From the NCBI RefSeq assembly GCF_000383955.1, contig NZ_KB913014.1, positions 58,881 through 122,880 of the forward strand: a DNA stretch of 64,000 bases, given 5' to 3'. A program made the translations under genes and the position numbers. Positions within the stretch are counted from its first letter, which is position 1; every line of letters starts with the position of its first letter. This DNA is from Rudanella lutea DSM 19387 (GTDB lineage Bacteria > Bacteroidota > Bacteroidia > Cytophagales > Spirosomataceae). This document shows, in pieces, positions 25,862 through 35,651 of this stretch. Below the pieces are notes generated by a model. It saw only the letters and a program-made list of their open reading frames with translations, had not been told where the DNA came from and searched no databases.

Positions 25862-28800
25862 TTACTGGCGCACCACCTTTACCGTTTTGGTTCGGGTGGG
25901 CGTTGCTACCTGCAAGAGGTAGGTGCCCGCATTGTCGCCCAGCTGCACCCGCTGCCGGATGGGCTGCGTAGTAGGCGCTACCGACACACGGCTCACCGCC
26001 CGGCCCTGAGCCGAAATCACCCGCAGGTGCAGGGCCTCCCCGGCGGGGTTGGCAACCAGCACCTCCACCCAGCTTTCGGGAGAGGGGTTGCCCAACAGAA
26101 CCACATCCAGTTCAGAGAGGGATTCACTGGCCACCCGCGCCGGTCGGCTACAGAAAGCGCCAAAGTCGAACATAAACGGTGTGCCCTCCACCCCGTTCTG
26201 ACGCACCCGGATGGTCACCGGCTTGGGGTCAGCCCGCAGACCAGCCTCGATGATGCCGTTCACGCTCGTGGTCCAGCCCGTGATGCCGATGGCGAAGTAC
26301 TCCACCGCCGAGCCGTTGCCGCCCGTGCGGCCAAAAGTGATGGCTCCTGTAGAGCAGTTATAGCTCACCACGGTAGCCGCCAGCGGTCCACTTACGGGTG
26401 GCGTTGCCGTGGTGCTGCCCGCTGGACTCACCGTCAAGACAAAGCTCGTGCTGTTGCTTAGCCCGCCCGCATCGGTGACCGTCAGGATGACCGTGCTCAC
26501 ACCCGTCATCGACGGTGTACCCGAAAGGGTGCCTCCGTTCAGGGCAAGCCCAACGGGCAAACCCGAGGCTGAAAGCACCAGACCCGTCGGTGTTTGGGCG
26601 TCGGTGAACACGCTGCCCACATTCAGGCTATAGCCCACGCCCACCGTGGCCGACTGGGGCCCGACCGCGTTAGCGACCGATGGGGCCGTGTTGGTGGGCG
26701 GTTGGGGGTTGCCTGCGCAGAAAGCGCCAAAGTCAAACACGAACGGCGTGCCCTCCACCCCGTTCTGACGCACCCGGATGGTGATAGGCTTGGGATCCAG
26801 CCGCAGGCCCGCTTCGACCACATGACTGGGGTTGGTGGTCCAGCCCGTCACCCCGATGGCCAGGTACTCGACGGGGCTCCCGTTGCCCCCGGTAAAGCCG
26901 AAGGTGATGGCCCCGGCGGGGCAGTTGTAGCTCACCAGGGTAGCGGCCAGGGCGCTGCCCGTGGGTGGCGGGGTGGTGGTTTGACTCGTCAGGGGGCTGA
27001 CGGTGAGCAGGAAGCTGGTGCTGTTGGTGAGTCCGCCGGGGTCGGTGGCGGTGAGGGTGATGGTACTCACGCCCGACAGGGAGGGCGTCCCGGTGAGGGT
27101 GTTGCCGGTGAGGGCCAGCCCGGCGGGCAGGCCAGTGGCCGAAAGCACCAGACTCGCCGGCGTCTGGGCGTCGGTGAAGACCGAGCCCACATTGAGGCTG
27201 TAGCCCACACCGAGGGTGGCCGATTGTGGGCCGACGGCATTCGCGAGGGTGGGCGAGGTGTTGCCTCCCCCCCCGGCACAGGTGGCGCGGGCGTCCCAGC
27301 GTAGGGAGACGGTGATGCCATTCTGGGTAGCCAGGATGGTGAAGGGCTCTACGTTGGGGCTCTGGTTACGGATGTCCTGGGCGAGCTGGGTGTCGACCAT
27401 AGCCGAGCAGGAGGTGGTGGGGGCGGTAATGCCGATGGCCGCGTAGGTGATGGGCGTGCCGTTACCCCCGCTGACGCGGAACTGAATCTGCCCGGTACTG
27501 CAGTTGTAGGCGGGCTCGAGCAGGGTGAGTGGCGTGCCGAGGGAGCTGGGGTCAGCCCCGCAGAAGACGGGCGGATTGAGGACGGTAAGGGTAAACTGGG
27601 CGGTAGCTGAGCAGCCGTTGGATGCCGTACTGGTAACCGAATAAACGGTTGAGCCGGTAGCCGACGTAGGGGGCTGGATGGCAGGGGTGGTGGCCCCGGT
27701 GTTCCACTGGTAGTTGGCCCCCCCGGTAGCGGTTAGGGTGACGCTCTGTCCCTGAGCAACGGCGGGTGCGGGAGCCGCGTTAATGGTCACGGATGGCGCG
27801 GTCGTGCTGCCGGTGACAGTGACAGTAGCCAGAGCAGAGCATCCGCCTGCCCCGGTGATAATCACCGAGTAGGTTCCGGGCAAGGAAACGGTGGCGGTAT
27901 TGGTTTGGCCAGTTTGGCTAAGCCCTGGTCCGCTGAAGGCATAGCTAGCCCCTGCGGGTGCTGCAGTGAGTGTGACGGTCGGATTGCTACAGGTGAGGGT
28001 GCCCGAAGCCACGAGGGTGGCATTGACCGCATTGGTGGCGCTCTCGACGCTGGTGGTAGCCGAAGCCGTGCAGCCGTTGGCACTCGTGAGGGTCACCGAG
28101 TAGAGCCCCCCGGCCGAAACGGTGGCCGTGTTATTCAACCCGTTCTGGTTGAGCCCGTTCCCAGCGAACCGGTAAGTGCCTTGACCGGCAGGCGAAGCCG
28201 TCAGGGTAACGGTCGGATTGGCGCAGGTGACCGTGCCCGAAGCTGAAAGCGAGACGGTAGGTGGGGCTTTGTCTTCGCTGATAGAGACGGACGCCGAAGC
28301 CGTACAGCCGTTGGCGGCCGTGACGGTTACCGAGAAGGGGCCCGCCGTGTTCACCGTACGCGAAGCATTGGTGCTGCCATCCTCCCAGCGGTAGGTACCT
28401 CCACCGCTTGCCGTGAGCGTCGCGCTTGGGTTGGTGCAGGTAAGTGTAGCCGAAGTAGGGCTGATACCCGCTGTGGGGGGCGTGGTGTTTCCAGAGACAG
28501 TGACCGTAGCCAGAGCCGAACAGCCACCAGCCGCCGTGACCACCACCGAGTAAGTGCCCGCAGCCGACACAGTAGCCGTGTTAGCCGCCCCGGTCTGACT
28601 CAAGCCCGGTCCGCTGAAGGCATAAGCTGCCCCGGCTGGTGAAGCCGTAAGCGTCACGGTGGGGTTATTGCAGGTGATGGTGCCCGATGCCACGAGGGTG
28701 GCATTGACGGCATTGGTGGCGCTCTCGACGGTGGTGGTGGCAGTTGCCGTACAGCCGTTGGTTCCGGTGACGGTGACCGAGTACAGACCCCCGGCGGAGA

Positions 28801-31800
28801 TGGTGGCCGTGTTTGCTGTTCCAGCCTGATTCAGTCCCGGCCCGGCAAAGCGGTAAGTGCCCTGTCCGGCGGGTGAGGCCGTGAGCGTGACGGTGGGGTT
28901 GGCGCAGGTGACCGAGCCGGATACTGAAAGCGAGACGGTGGGTGGGGCTTTGTCTTCGCTCACGCTGACCGACATGGTGGCTGTGCAACCGTTGGTGGTG
29001 GTAACCGTGACCGAGTAGGTACCGGCAGCCGACACGCTGATTAGGGCTGTCGTGGCTCCACTGTTCCAGCGGTACGTGCCTCCACCTGAAGCGTTTAAGG
29101 TAGCCGTAGGGTTTGCACAGGTAATCAGGGTAGTTGAAGCGGCAATATTGGCCGTAGGCGGGGTCGTGTTTTCTGTCACGATGACGGTGGCCAGAGCCGA
29201 GCAGCCGCCTACCCCGGTGACGACCACCGAGTACGTACCGGCCGTTGAGACAGTTGCGGTGTTGGCCACTCCGGTTTGATTGAGGCCTGGCCCACTGAAT
29301 TGGTAGCTCGCTCCGGCAGGTGCGGCTGTGAGGGTCACCGAGGGAGTGGTACAGGTGATGGTGCCCGAAGCAACCAGGGTAGCATTGACCGCATTGGTGG
29401 CACTTTCGACCGTTGTAGTTGCCGCAGCCGTGCAACCATTCGCACTCGTGAGGGTGACGGTATACCCCCCCCCAGCCGTAAGGGTGGCGGTGTTGTTTGT
29501 CCCAGTTTGGTCTAGTCCCGGCCCGCTGAATCGGTAGGTGCCTTGTCCAGCCGGTGAAGCCGTCAGGGTCAGGCTGGTCTGGGCGCAGGTAAGCGTGCCC
29601 GAAGGCCCTGCCGATAGGGAAATAGTGGGTGGAGCTTCCACGTTGAGGGTAGTCGTGGCCGAAACGGTCGTTCCATTGGTCTCAATGATGAGTGTGAAAT
29701 TTTGTTCACCCGACCCTGCTGCCGTGAACGTCCGGCTGAAGCTCGTCCCTGAAGTTGTGCCACTGATGGGGCTGCTGCCGTTGGTGAGGGTAAAGTTGTA
29801 GGTGCCACTCACGTTGCCTACCGTGGCGGTGAAGGTAGCCGTGCTGCCCACGCAGACGGTGGCCGCCGTGGGTGCCAAGCCCGCCAACGTGGGCGCGGGT
29901 GGGGCGTTGACCGTGACGGTTACGCTTGTCTCGCTCCGGCAACCCGACGCATTCATACCCGTAACGGAGTAGGTGGACGTGCTGGCGGGCGTGGCCGTGA
30001 AGGGGTTAGCCGTGCTGCCGCCCGTCCACGTGTAGCTGGTTGCCCCCGATGCGGTGAGGGTGAGGGTCTGCCCGGCGGTGATGGTGAGCGAAGGGCTGGC
30101 GGTGATATTCAGGCTGGGGACAAGACTTGCATCCCCGGAGATGGTCCAGCCTTTGGGCCCCGTCAGATTGGCCCTGTCTGCCGCTGATGTACAGTACTGC
30201 CGACCAGTGGCCCCCAGATTCCGGCCCGTGACCGTACCGGAGTTGAAGCCCGTTAGGGTGGCATCGTAATTGGCCACGCTCATGCCGCAGTTATCCAGCA
30301 TATTGGCCAAATTGACGGCGGGATTCAGACGGGTTCCCCAGGCTCCTAACGATTGATTGAAAGCACTGGCTCTCAAAAACATCAGACTCATATCCGTAAC
30401 CTTAGCCATATTCCACGAACCGATGGGTTGATTGAAAGCACTGGCCCCATTAAACATCGCATACATATTCGTCACGTTGGCCGTATTCCACGAACCGATG
30501 GGTTGATTGAAAGCTCTGGCTTCAACAAACATTAAACTCATGTCAGTAACATTAGCCGTATTCCACGAGCCGATGTTTTGATTAAATGCCGTTGCCTGGT
30601 AAAACATCGCATACATATTCGTAAGATTGTCCGTATTCCACGAGCCGATGTTTTGATTGAAAGCACTGGCCCCATAAAACATGAAACTCATATCCGTCAC
30701 CTTGACCGTATTCCACGAGCCGATGTTTTGATTGAAAGCACTGGCTCTATAAAACATCCCATTCATAGTAGTAACGTTGGCCGTATTCCACAAACCGATG
30801 TCTTGATTGAAAGCACTGGCCCCATTAAACATCGAATTTATAGTAGTAACGTTGGCGGTATTCCACGAGCCGATGTTTTGATTGAAAGCACTGGCTCCAG
30901 AAAACATGAAACTCATATCCGTCACCTTGACCGTATTCCACGAGCCGATGTTTTGATTGAAAGCACTGGCATTCGTAAACATCTGGAACATAATAGTAAC
31001 ATTGACTGTATTCCACGAACCGATATTGGCCGGGCCATTGAGTGAACTACAACCCCGGAACATATAACTCATATCACTAACACCGGCCAAATTCGGCACA
31101 TCGCTGGCCGAAACGGCCAGCTGATCACACCCGTAAAACGCAGCGTTCATCGACGTCCAGCCTACCGTACCCCACTGTCTTACATCGATCAACCGGCTTC
31201 GGTCGGTGCCATTGCTGATTCTGATGCGTTGGAAATTAGCCGGGGCAATGCTCAGGTCAATGGTGGCCCCGGCGGGCAGGCCGACAATGGTGGCCGTTGA
31301 GCCCGTAAACGTACCCGAACCCGACGCCGATCCTGGCGAGACTTCCTGCCAGGTGTAGTTGACCATGCCGGAGGTGGCTACCCCAAACGTTAATGAGGTT
31401 GGCCCTGAGCCCCCCGTGGCCAGGTTCCAGCGGGTGATGAAGGGGCTGCCCGTGACCGTGACGGTTACGCTCGTTTCGCTGGTACAACCCGATGCGTTCG
31501 TACCTGTGACTGAGTAGGTGGTGGTGGTGAAGGGTGAGGCCGTGATGGGGTTGCTTGTACTTCCGCCCGTCCAGGTGTACGACGTACCACCCGATGCTGT
31601 GAGCGAGAGAGTCTGCCCGGCGGTGAGGGTGAGCGAGGGGCTGGCGGTGATGGTCAGGCTGGGGACAAGACTCGCATCCCCGGAAATGGTCCAGCTTTTG
31701 ACCCCCGTCAGATTGGCCCGGTCTGCCGCCGACGCACAGTACTGCTGACCGGCGGCCCCCAAATTCCGGCCCGTTACCGTACCGGAGTTGAAGCCCGTCA

Positions 31801-32662
31801 GGGTGGCATCGTAGTTGGCCACGCTCATGCCGCAGTTATCCAGCATATTGGCTAAATTGACGGCGGAATTCAGGCGGGGTCCCCAAGCCCCTAATGACTG
31901 ATTAAACGCACTGGCTCCAGAAAACATCTGGAACATATCCGTAACCTTGTCCGTATTCCACGAACCGATGTCTTGATTGAACGCACGGGCAAACCGAAAC
32001 ATCCCAGACATATTCGTCACATTGGCGGTATTCCACGAACCGATGTTTTGATTGAACGCACTGGCTCCCGAAAACATCTGATTCATATTCGTCACGTTGG
32101 CCGTATTCCACGAACCGATGTTGGCCGGACCATTAAGTGAAGTACAATTTAGGAACATACCACTCATAGTAGTAACACCGGCCAAATTGGGCACATCACT
32201 TGCCGAAACAGCTAACTGATTACAGCCTAAAAAAGCACCGTTCATCGACGTCCAGCCTACCGTGCCCCATTGTCTCACATCGATCAACCGGCTTCGGTCG
32301 GTACCAGCGTTGATGCGGATGCTCTGGAAATTGGTCGGCGCAATACTCAGGTCGATGGTGGCCCCGGCAGGCAGGCCGCTAATCGTGGCCGTTGCCCCCG
32401 TAAAGGTGCCTGAGCCAGACGACGCTCCTGGAGAGACTTCCTGCCAGGTGTAGCTCACCGTGCCGGAGGTGACTACTCCAAAACTCAACTGGTTTGCCCC
32501 TGAGCCTGCCGTGGCCAGGTTCCAGCGGGTGACGAAGGGCGTCTGCCCCTGCACCGTGAGGGCGAGTAGCAGCAACAAACCCGAAAAGGCCAGTTTGTAA
32601 GAGGAGATTCCGCAAGGAGGAGTGGTCAGAGGCCAGAAAAGAGAGGTAGAGGATAAACGCAT
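25862..32662 (-). CDS. Giant BspA/Ig-like surface protein, T9SS substrate
   Basis: A 2266-residue secreted adhesin-like protein, starting at the ATG at 32662 (an upstream TTG is less likely). The N-terminus has a signal peptide with core LAFSGLLLLLALTVQGQ. Then come two homologous modules starting FVTRWNLAT and FITRWNLAT, each leading into BspA-type (DUF285) repeats of 25 residues with the core ASAFNQNIGSWNTANVT: about three in the first (residues ~180-260) and about nine in the second (~550-770). Next is a long run of Gly/Thr/Ser/Ala-rich Ig-like domains (~885-1700) with GTYSVVVT-type strands. Two putative-Ig (He_PIG type) domains follow, beginning VGPQSATVGVGYSLNVGSVF, and finally a T9SS sorting domain (~2195-2266) ending TRTKTVKVVRQ. 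Probably exported by type IX secretion and anchored or released at the cell surface, where it may bind partners. No enzyme motif was seen. Confidence 0.88.
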   Translation of the reverse strand: MRLSSTSLFWPLTTPPCGISSYKLAFSGLLLLLALTVQGQTPFVTRWNLATAGSGANQLSFGVVTSGTVSYTWQEVSPGASSGSGTFTGATATISGLPAGATIDLSIAPTNFQSIRINAGTDRSRLIDVRQWGTVGWTSMNGAFLGCNQLAVSASDVPNLAGVTTMSGMFLNCTSLNGPANIGSWNTANVTNMNQMFSGASAFNQNIGSWNTANVTNMSGMFRFARAFNQDIGSWNTDKVTDMFQMFSGASAFNQSLGAWGPRLNSAVNLANMLDNCGMSVANYDATLTGFNSGTVTGRNLGAAGQQYCASAADRANLTGVKSWTISGDASLVPSLTITASPSLTLTAGQTLSLTASGGTSYTWTGGSTSNPITASPFTTTTYSVTGTNASGCTSETSVTVTVTGSPFITRWNLATGGSGPTSLTFGVATSGMVNYTWQEVSPGSASGSGTFTGSTATIVGLPAGATIDLSIAPANFQRIRISNGTDRSRLIDVRQWGTVGWTSMNAAFYGCDQLAVSASDVPNLAGVSDMSYMFRGCSSLNGPANIGSWNTVNVTIMFQMFTNASAFNQNIGSWNTVKVTDMSFMFSGASAFNQNIGSWNTANVTTINSMFNGASAFNQDIGLWNTANVTTMNGMFYRASAFNQNIGSWNTVKVTDMSFMFYGASAFNQNIGSWNTDNLTNMYAMFYQATAFNQNIGSWNTANVTDMSLMFVEARAFNQPIGSWNTANVTNMYAMFNGASAFNQPIGSWNMAKVTDMSLMFLRASAFNQSLGAWGTRLNPAVNLANMLDNCGMSVANYDATLTGFNSGTVTGRNLGATGRQYCTSAADRANLTGPKGWTISGDASLVPSLNITASPSLTITAGQTLTLTASGATSYTWTGGSTANPFTATPASTSTYSVTGMNASGCRSETSVTVTVNAPPAPTLAGLAPTAATVCVGSTATFTATVGNVSGTYNFTLTNGSSPISGTTSGTSFSRTFTAAGSGEQNFTLIIETNGTTVSATTTLNVEAPPTISLSAGPSGTLTCAQTSLTLTASPAGQGTYRFSGPGLDQTGTNNTATLTAGGGYTVTLTSANGCTAAATTTVESATNAVNATLVASGTITCTTPSVTLTAAPAGASYQFSGPGLNQTGVANTATVSTAGTYSVVVTGVGGCSALATVIVTENTTPPTANIAASTTLITCANPTATLNASGGGTYRWNSGATTALISVSAAGTYSVTVTTTNGCTATMSVSVSEDKAPPTVSLSVSGSVTCANPTVTLTASPAGQGTYRFAGPGLNQAGTANTATISAGGLYSVTVTGTNGCTATATTTVESATNAVNATLVASGTITCNNPTVTLTASPAGAAYAFSGPGLSQTGAANTATVSAAGTYSVVVTAAGGCSALATVTVSGNTTPPTAGISPTSATLTCTNPSATLTASGGGTYRWEDGSTNASRTVNTAGPFSVTVTAANGCTASASVSISEDKAPPTVSLSASGTVTCANPTVTLTASPAGQGTYRFAGNGLNQNGLNNTATVSAGGLYSVTLTSANGCTASATTSVESATNAVNATLVASGTLTCSNPTVTLTAAPAGASYAFSGPGLSQTGQTNTATVSLPGTYSVIITGAGGCSALATVTVTGSTTAPSVTINAAPAPAVAQGQSVTLTATGGANYQWNTGATTPAIQPPTSATGSTVYSVTSTASNGCSATAQFTLTVLNPPVFCGADPSSLGTPLTLLEPAYNCSTGQIQFRVSGGNGTPITYAAIGITAPTTSCSAMVDTQLAQDIRNQSPNVEPFTILATQNGITVSLRWDARATCAGGGGNTSPTLANAVGPQSATLGVGYSLNVGSVFTDAQTPASLVLSATGLPAGLALTGNTLTGTPSLSGVSTITLTATDPGGLTNSTSFLLTVSPLTSQTTTPPPTGSALAATLVSYNCPAGAITFGFTGGNGSPVEYLAIGVTGWTTNPSHVVEAGLRLDPKPITIRVRQNGVEGTPFVFDFGAFCAGNPQPPTNTAPSVANAVGPQSATVGVGYSLNVGSVFTDAQTPTGLVLSASGLPVGLALNGGTLSGTPSMTGVSTVILTVTDAGGLSNSTSFVLTVSPAGSTTATPPVSGPLAATVVSYNCSTGAITFGRTGGNGSAVEYFAIGITGWTTSVNGIIEAGLRADPKPVTIRVRQNGVEGTPFMFDFGAFCSRPARVASESLSELDVVLLGNPSPESWVEVLVANPAGEALHLRVISAQGRAVSRVSVAPTTQPIRQRVQLGDNAGTYLLQVATPTRTKTVKVVRQ
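30345..31020 (-). repeat. Tandem 75-bp repeats (second BspA block)
   Basis: About nine copies of a 75-base unit, each containing a near-constant TGTTTTGATTGAAAGCACTG segment (plus strand). The exact period is seen between 30655 and 30730. Variation is concentrated in the 20 bases between the constant parts, which encode the first turns of each repeat. Copies are similar enough to recombine, so repeat number may vary between strains. Confidence 0.85.
31890..32125 (-). repeat. Tandem 75-bp repeats (first BspA block)
   Basis: About three copies of the same 75-base unit in the N-terminal module. The flanking sequences on both sides (the TRWNLAT module and the GAWG ... NCGMSVANYDATLTGF segment) are duplicated around the second block too, so the whole module, not just the repeat, has been copied. 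Confidence 0.8.
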
Positions 32663-33508
32663 AGGATGGAAGGAGTTGATGGAAAAAAGTTGCAAGACGA
32701 CTCAACACGGGCTCAAACGAGGTTGAGATTTGTTCGGATAGAGTGGACTATTTTCATGGGGGTAAAAAATAAGACTGCATTCTGGCGGTATGGGCACATC
32801 GGCACTCGATACCACCCGAAACGAGTTGGTTTCAAAAAGGAATGAATTATGGATTTTTGCTGGCTCCGATGCCTTCCCCATTAGGGCAGCTTTACGACAC
32901 CGATACGCTGGCTACGGGTGGATGTTTGCACTCGCAGTACCTACCCTACGCGCAGGGCAATGGGCAGTTCTTCATCCACCCGCTTGGATGCTCAGCTCGT
33001 CCCCATCGGTGGGGGTGAGGGGGCTCTTGTGATGGGTTAGTCGGGTGTGTTGGGCCAGTACGGGGCCAGTGAGAAGAAGGACGCAAACAAATCGTAGAAA
33101 TGTCTTCATGGAAGGCGTGAAGAGGGTAGGTTAAAAAACGAGAAACGTACAGGGGAGCCAAAAGTGGGGCAAAATCCTGGGCAGGCGGACAGGATAGATA
33201 AGTGGCTGCCAGCAGTCTCAACGGGTGAAGATTGACCCAGTTGAAGCGAAGAATGAGAGGTGCATGAGTGGATGGTTAAGTAGTAAGGCTACCCAAATGA
33301 ACTAGTTTTATTAGTGTAATGCAAGTGACATGTCCATTTATTTGTGAATTGGCGACCAAAATATACTATGGGGTTAGTATTTGTGTATATCAATAACTTA
33401 TATAGGGCAAGGAGGAGATGATCAATAGAATTGGGGGAGTGGCTTCTTTGTTCAGGGTAATACACCACCATGTACCTGTCGTTTCAACCTCCGCCAATCA
33501 GTTCGTCC
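32663..33508. other. Upstream region of the giant protein with a truncated secreted peptide gene
   Basis: About 850 bases. It holds the 5' control region of the giant surface-protein gene (minus) and of the lyase-like gene (plus). At 32972-33109 (minus) a 45-codon frame MKTFLRFVCVLLLTGPVLA encodes a perfect signal peptide followed by 26 residues, then a stop. Weak coding-like sequence continues beyond it in other frames, so it looks like the 5' end of a decayed secreted-protein gene. No other feature was recognised. Confidence 0.5.
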
Positions 33509-35185
33509 ATGTTTCTATCCAATCGCAACTTCGTGTTTACTTGCCTGCTTACCTGTTTCACGCTGATAACCTCGTCGGTCGCCGTATTGGGGCAGTCGCA
33601 GACCCCGCCCGATAAAGTCGCCATCACCTCCTCCGATGGGCCAACCCGCGTGCAGGTCGGCGAAAACGGTGTGCTTCAGATAAACGTTGCTCCCAAAGAC
33701 GCCCGGGCGATACAGAAACGGGGCTGGGTTCGGTATGCCGACTTTGGCGCGCGGGGCGATGGTAAAACGGACGATATCGACGCCATTGCCGGCGCCCACG
33801 CCTACGCTAACGCGCAGGGCCTGCCGGTCAAAGCCGATGCCGGGGCTACGTACTACATCGGCCCCAAAGACCGGACGGCCGTGATCCGGACCGATACTGA
33901 TTTCGGAACGGCCAACTTCATCATCGACGATACCGAGGTGCAAAACCGGAATGCCGCCGTGTTTCTGGTTAGCTCCATGCTGCAGCCGTTTAAGCTGACG
34001 GGTATCACATCGCTCAAGCGGAATCAGGCCATCATTGAGGCCGCCCTACCCGGCCCCTGCCTCATCACCGTGACCGACTCGCACGTGAAGCGCTACATCC
34101 GCTTTGGGCTGAATCAGAACAATGGCGCGTCGCAAACCGACATTTTTATGGTCGATAAAGCGGGTCGGGTGGATATGAACGCGCCCATCATCTGGGATTT
34201 CGACCAGATCACCGACATCAGCGCCCTGCCCATCGACGAAAAGCTGCTCACGATCACTGGCGGGCGCTTCACGACGATTGCCAACCAGGCCGAGTCGAAA
34301 TACACCTACTACAACCGGAACCTGACCATCAAACGCTCAAACGTGGTGGTCGACGGGCTTCAGCACCGCATTACGGGTGAGGGCGAGCACGGAGCTCCGT
34401 ATGGCGGGTTTCTGAACATCGGCGATTGCGCCTACGTAACCGTTCGGAACACCGTGCTGACCGGTCACAAGGTGTATAATACCATCGGCGCTGCCGGTAA
34501 GCCCGTGTCGATGGGTACGTACGACATCTCAGCCAATCGCGCCCTCAACGTGTCGTTTATCAATTGCAGCCAAACCAACGACATCAACGACCGCGCATAC
34601 TGGGGCATCATGGGCTCCAACTTCTGCAAGAATATGGTCTACGACCGCTGTGTGTTTTCGCGGTTCGATGCGCACATGGGCGTAGCCAATGCCACCATCC
34701 GCAACTCAACGCTGGGCCACATGGGCATCAACGCGATCGGCAGCGGCACTCTGACCGTCGAGAACAGCACCATTCGCGGGGGTACCCTCGTGAATCTGCG
34801 CTCCGATTACGGCAGCACTTGGCAAGGGGAGTTTGTGATTCGCAACTGTGTGTTTGTGCCCTCGGGCGGCCGGTCGGTGAGTGCGTCGCTTATTGGTGGT
34901 TCGTATGCGGGCGACCACGATTTTGGCTACACCTGCTACATGCCCGAGCGGATTCGGATCGAAAACCTGCGGATTGAGGACGGTAACCATCCCGACAATT
35001 ACGCCGGACCAGCGATTTTTGCCAATTTCAACCCCAAGCTGAAAGACGAAACCTATCAGGAGAAGTTTCCGTACGTGAAAACCAAAGAGGTGATTCTACG
35101 GAACGTAACTACCGCAAGCGGCAAACCCCTGCGCACGAGCGAAAACCCATTTATGTTTAAGGATGTTAAAGTAGATGTTAATTGA
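33509..35185 (+). CDS. Secreted right-handed beta-helix (pectate-lyase-superfamily) protein
   Basis: A 558-residue protein with an N-terminal signal peptide (CLLTCFTLITSSVAVLGQ). The start at 33509 (MFLSNRNFVF) gives the cleaner signal; an ATG at 33470 is also possible. Residues about 60-85 carry VRYADFGARGDGKTDDIDAI, the hallmark of the pectate-lyase-3/GH28-type beta-helix fold. Many parallel-strand repeats follow, for example NVVVDGLQHRITGEG and VRNTVLTGHK, with coil-ending asparagines. I do not see a clear catalytic Asp triad of polygalacturonase, so it may be a lyase, hydrolase or non-catalytic glycan-binder. It likely acts on polysaccharides outside the cytoplasm. Its GC-rich codon use resembles that of neighbours at 35.6-37.6 kb. 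Confidence 0.8.
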   Translation: MFLSNRNFVFTCLLTCFTLITSSVAVLGQSQTPPDKVAITSSDGPTRVQVGENGVLQINVAPKDARAIQKRGWVRYADFGARGDGKTDDIDAIAGAHAYANAQGLPVKADAGATYYIGPKDRTAVIRTDTDFGTANFIIDDTEVQNRNAAVFLVSSMLQPFKLTGITSLKRNQAIIEAALPGPCLITVTDSHVKRYIRFGLNQNNGASQTDIFMVDKAGRVDMNAPIIWDFDQITDISALPIDEKLLTITGGRFTTIANQAESKYTYYNRNLTIKRSNVVVDGLQHRITGEGEHGAPYGGFLNIGDCAYVTVRNTVLTGHKVYNTIGAAGKPVSMGTYDISANRALNVSFINCSQTNDINDRAYWGIMGSNFCKNMVYDRCVFSRFDAHMGVANATIRNSTLGHMGINAIGSGTLTVENSTIRGGTLVNLRSDYGSTWQGEFVIRNCVFVPSGGRSVSASLIGGSYAGDHDFGYTCYMPERIRIENLRIEDGNHPDNYAGPAIFANFNPKLKDETYQEKFPYVKTKEVILRNVTTASGKPLRTSENPFMFKDVKVDVN

Positions 35186-35282
35186 CGGGTTGGGGTTATG
35201 CCAATCAGTTCAACAACTCCCGACACAAACCCGTTAAGGAGTTAATAGCTTTAAAGCTCCGTTTTCGTTATCTTAGTTTTGT

Positions 35283-35510
35283 ATGGCAACGCTAACCAAC
35301 AGACCAACCGATCGGATTACACTCCGAATAGACCCCAGTCGCAAGTCTGAGTTTTTGCGGATGTTAAAACTATTTGATTTTGTGGAGGTTGAGCCGCTGG
35401 AAAAACAGGTGAAACAGTACGTTAAAGATGCGCCTAAGGAAGTCCCGTTGACCGATGAGGACATTCAGGCTGAAATCAACGTGGTGCGCCGAGCCAGGAA
35501 GCGGTTATGA
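35283..35510 (+). CDS. Small antitoxin-like protein
   Basis: A 75-residue charged protein. It opens with DRITLRIDPSRKSEFLRMLK, a strand-helix segment resembling antitoxin N-termini, and ends PLTDEDIQAEINVVRRARKRL, a flexible C-terminal toxin-binding tail of the VapB/Phd-like kind. Its last codons overlap the ATG of a following small frame (ATGA), which is the usual coupling with a PIN-domain toxin. The partner toxin is now only a remnant, so this is an orphan antitoxin. The assignment depends on that context. Confidence 0.6.
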   Translation: MATLTNRPTDRITLRIDPSRKSEFLRMLKLFDFVEVEPLEKQVKQYVKDAPKEVPLTDEDIQAEINVVRRARKRL

Positions 35511-35636
35511 ACATCGCTTTTGATGCCAACATCTGGGTTTGATCGTGATTTACTTGTACTGGAACGCTGGCAACAGACGGAATTGATCTCGTTCAGCCAG
35601 TTTGAGCAACTTGTCGCGAACCTCCTGAATACCTAA
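35507..35636 (+). pseudogene. Remnant of a PIN-domain (VapC-like) toxin gene
   Basis: Starts MNIAFDANIWV, the typical N-terminus of PIN RNases with the first catalytic aspartate, but hits a stop after 11 codons at 35540. In another frame the sequence continues FDRDLLVLERWQQ and ends LISFSQFEQLVANLL near 35636. FDRD and the C-terminal helix match the end of PIN proteins, so an internal deletion of roughly 90 codons plus a frameshift removed the middle, including other acidic residues. It is coupled to the intact upstream antitoxin by ATGA. Confidence 0.72.
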
Positions 35637-35651
35637 TTTTCAATACCGACT

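Noticed and set aside
30345-31020. Possible CRISPR array because of regular repeats with variable parts
   Set aside because: The 75-base units are in frame, code for 25-residue BspA repeats, and are too long and too variable for CRISPR repeats; no cas genes are present.
25862-32662. Many long open frames on the plus strand and in other frames inside the giant surface-protein gene (for example 26594-27304)
   Set aside because: They are antisense shadows of repetitive, GC-biased coding sequence and have no start context, domain or signal peptide.
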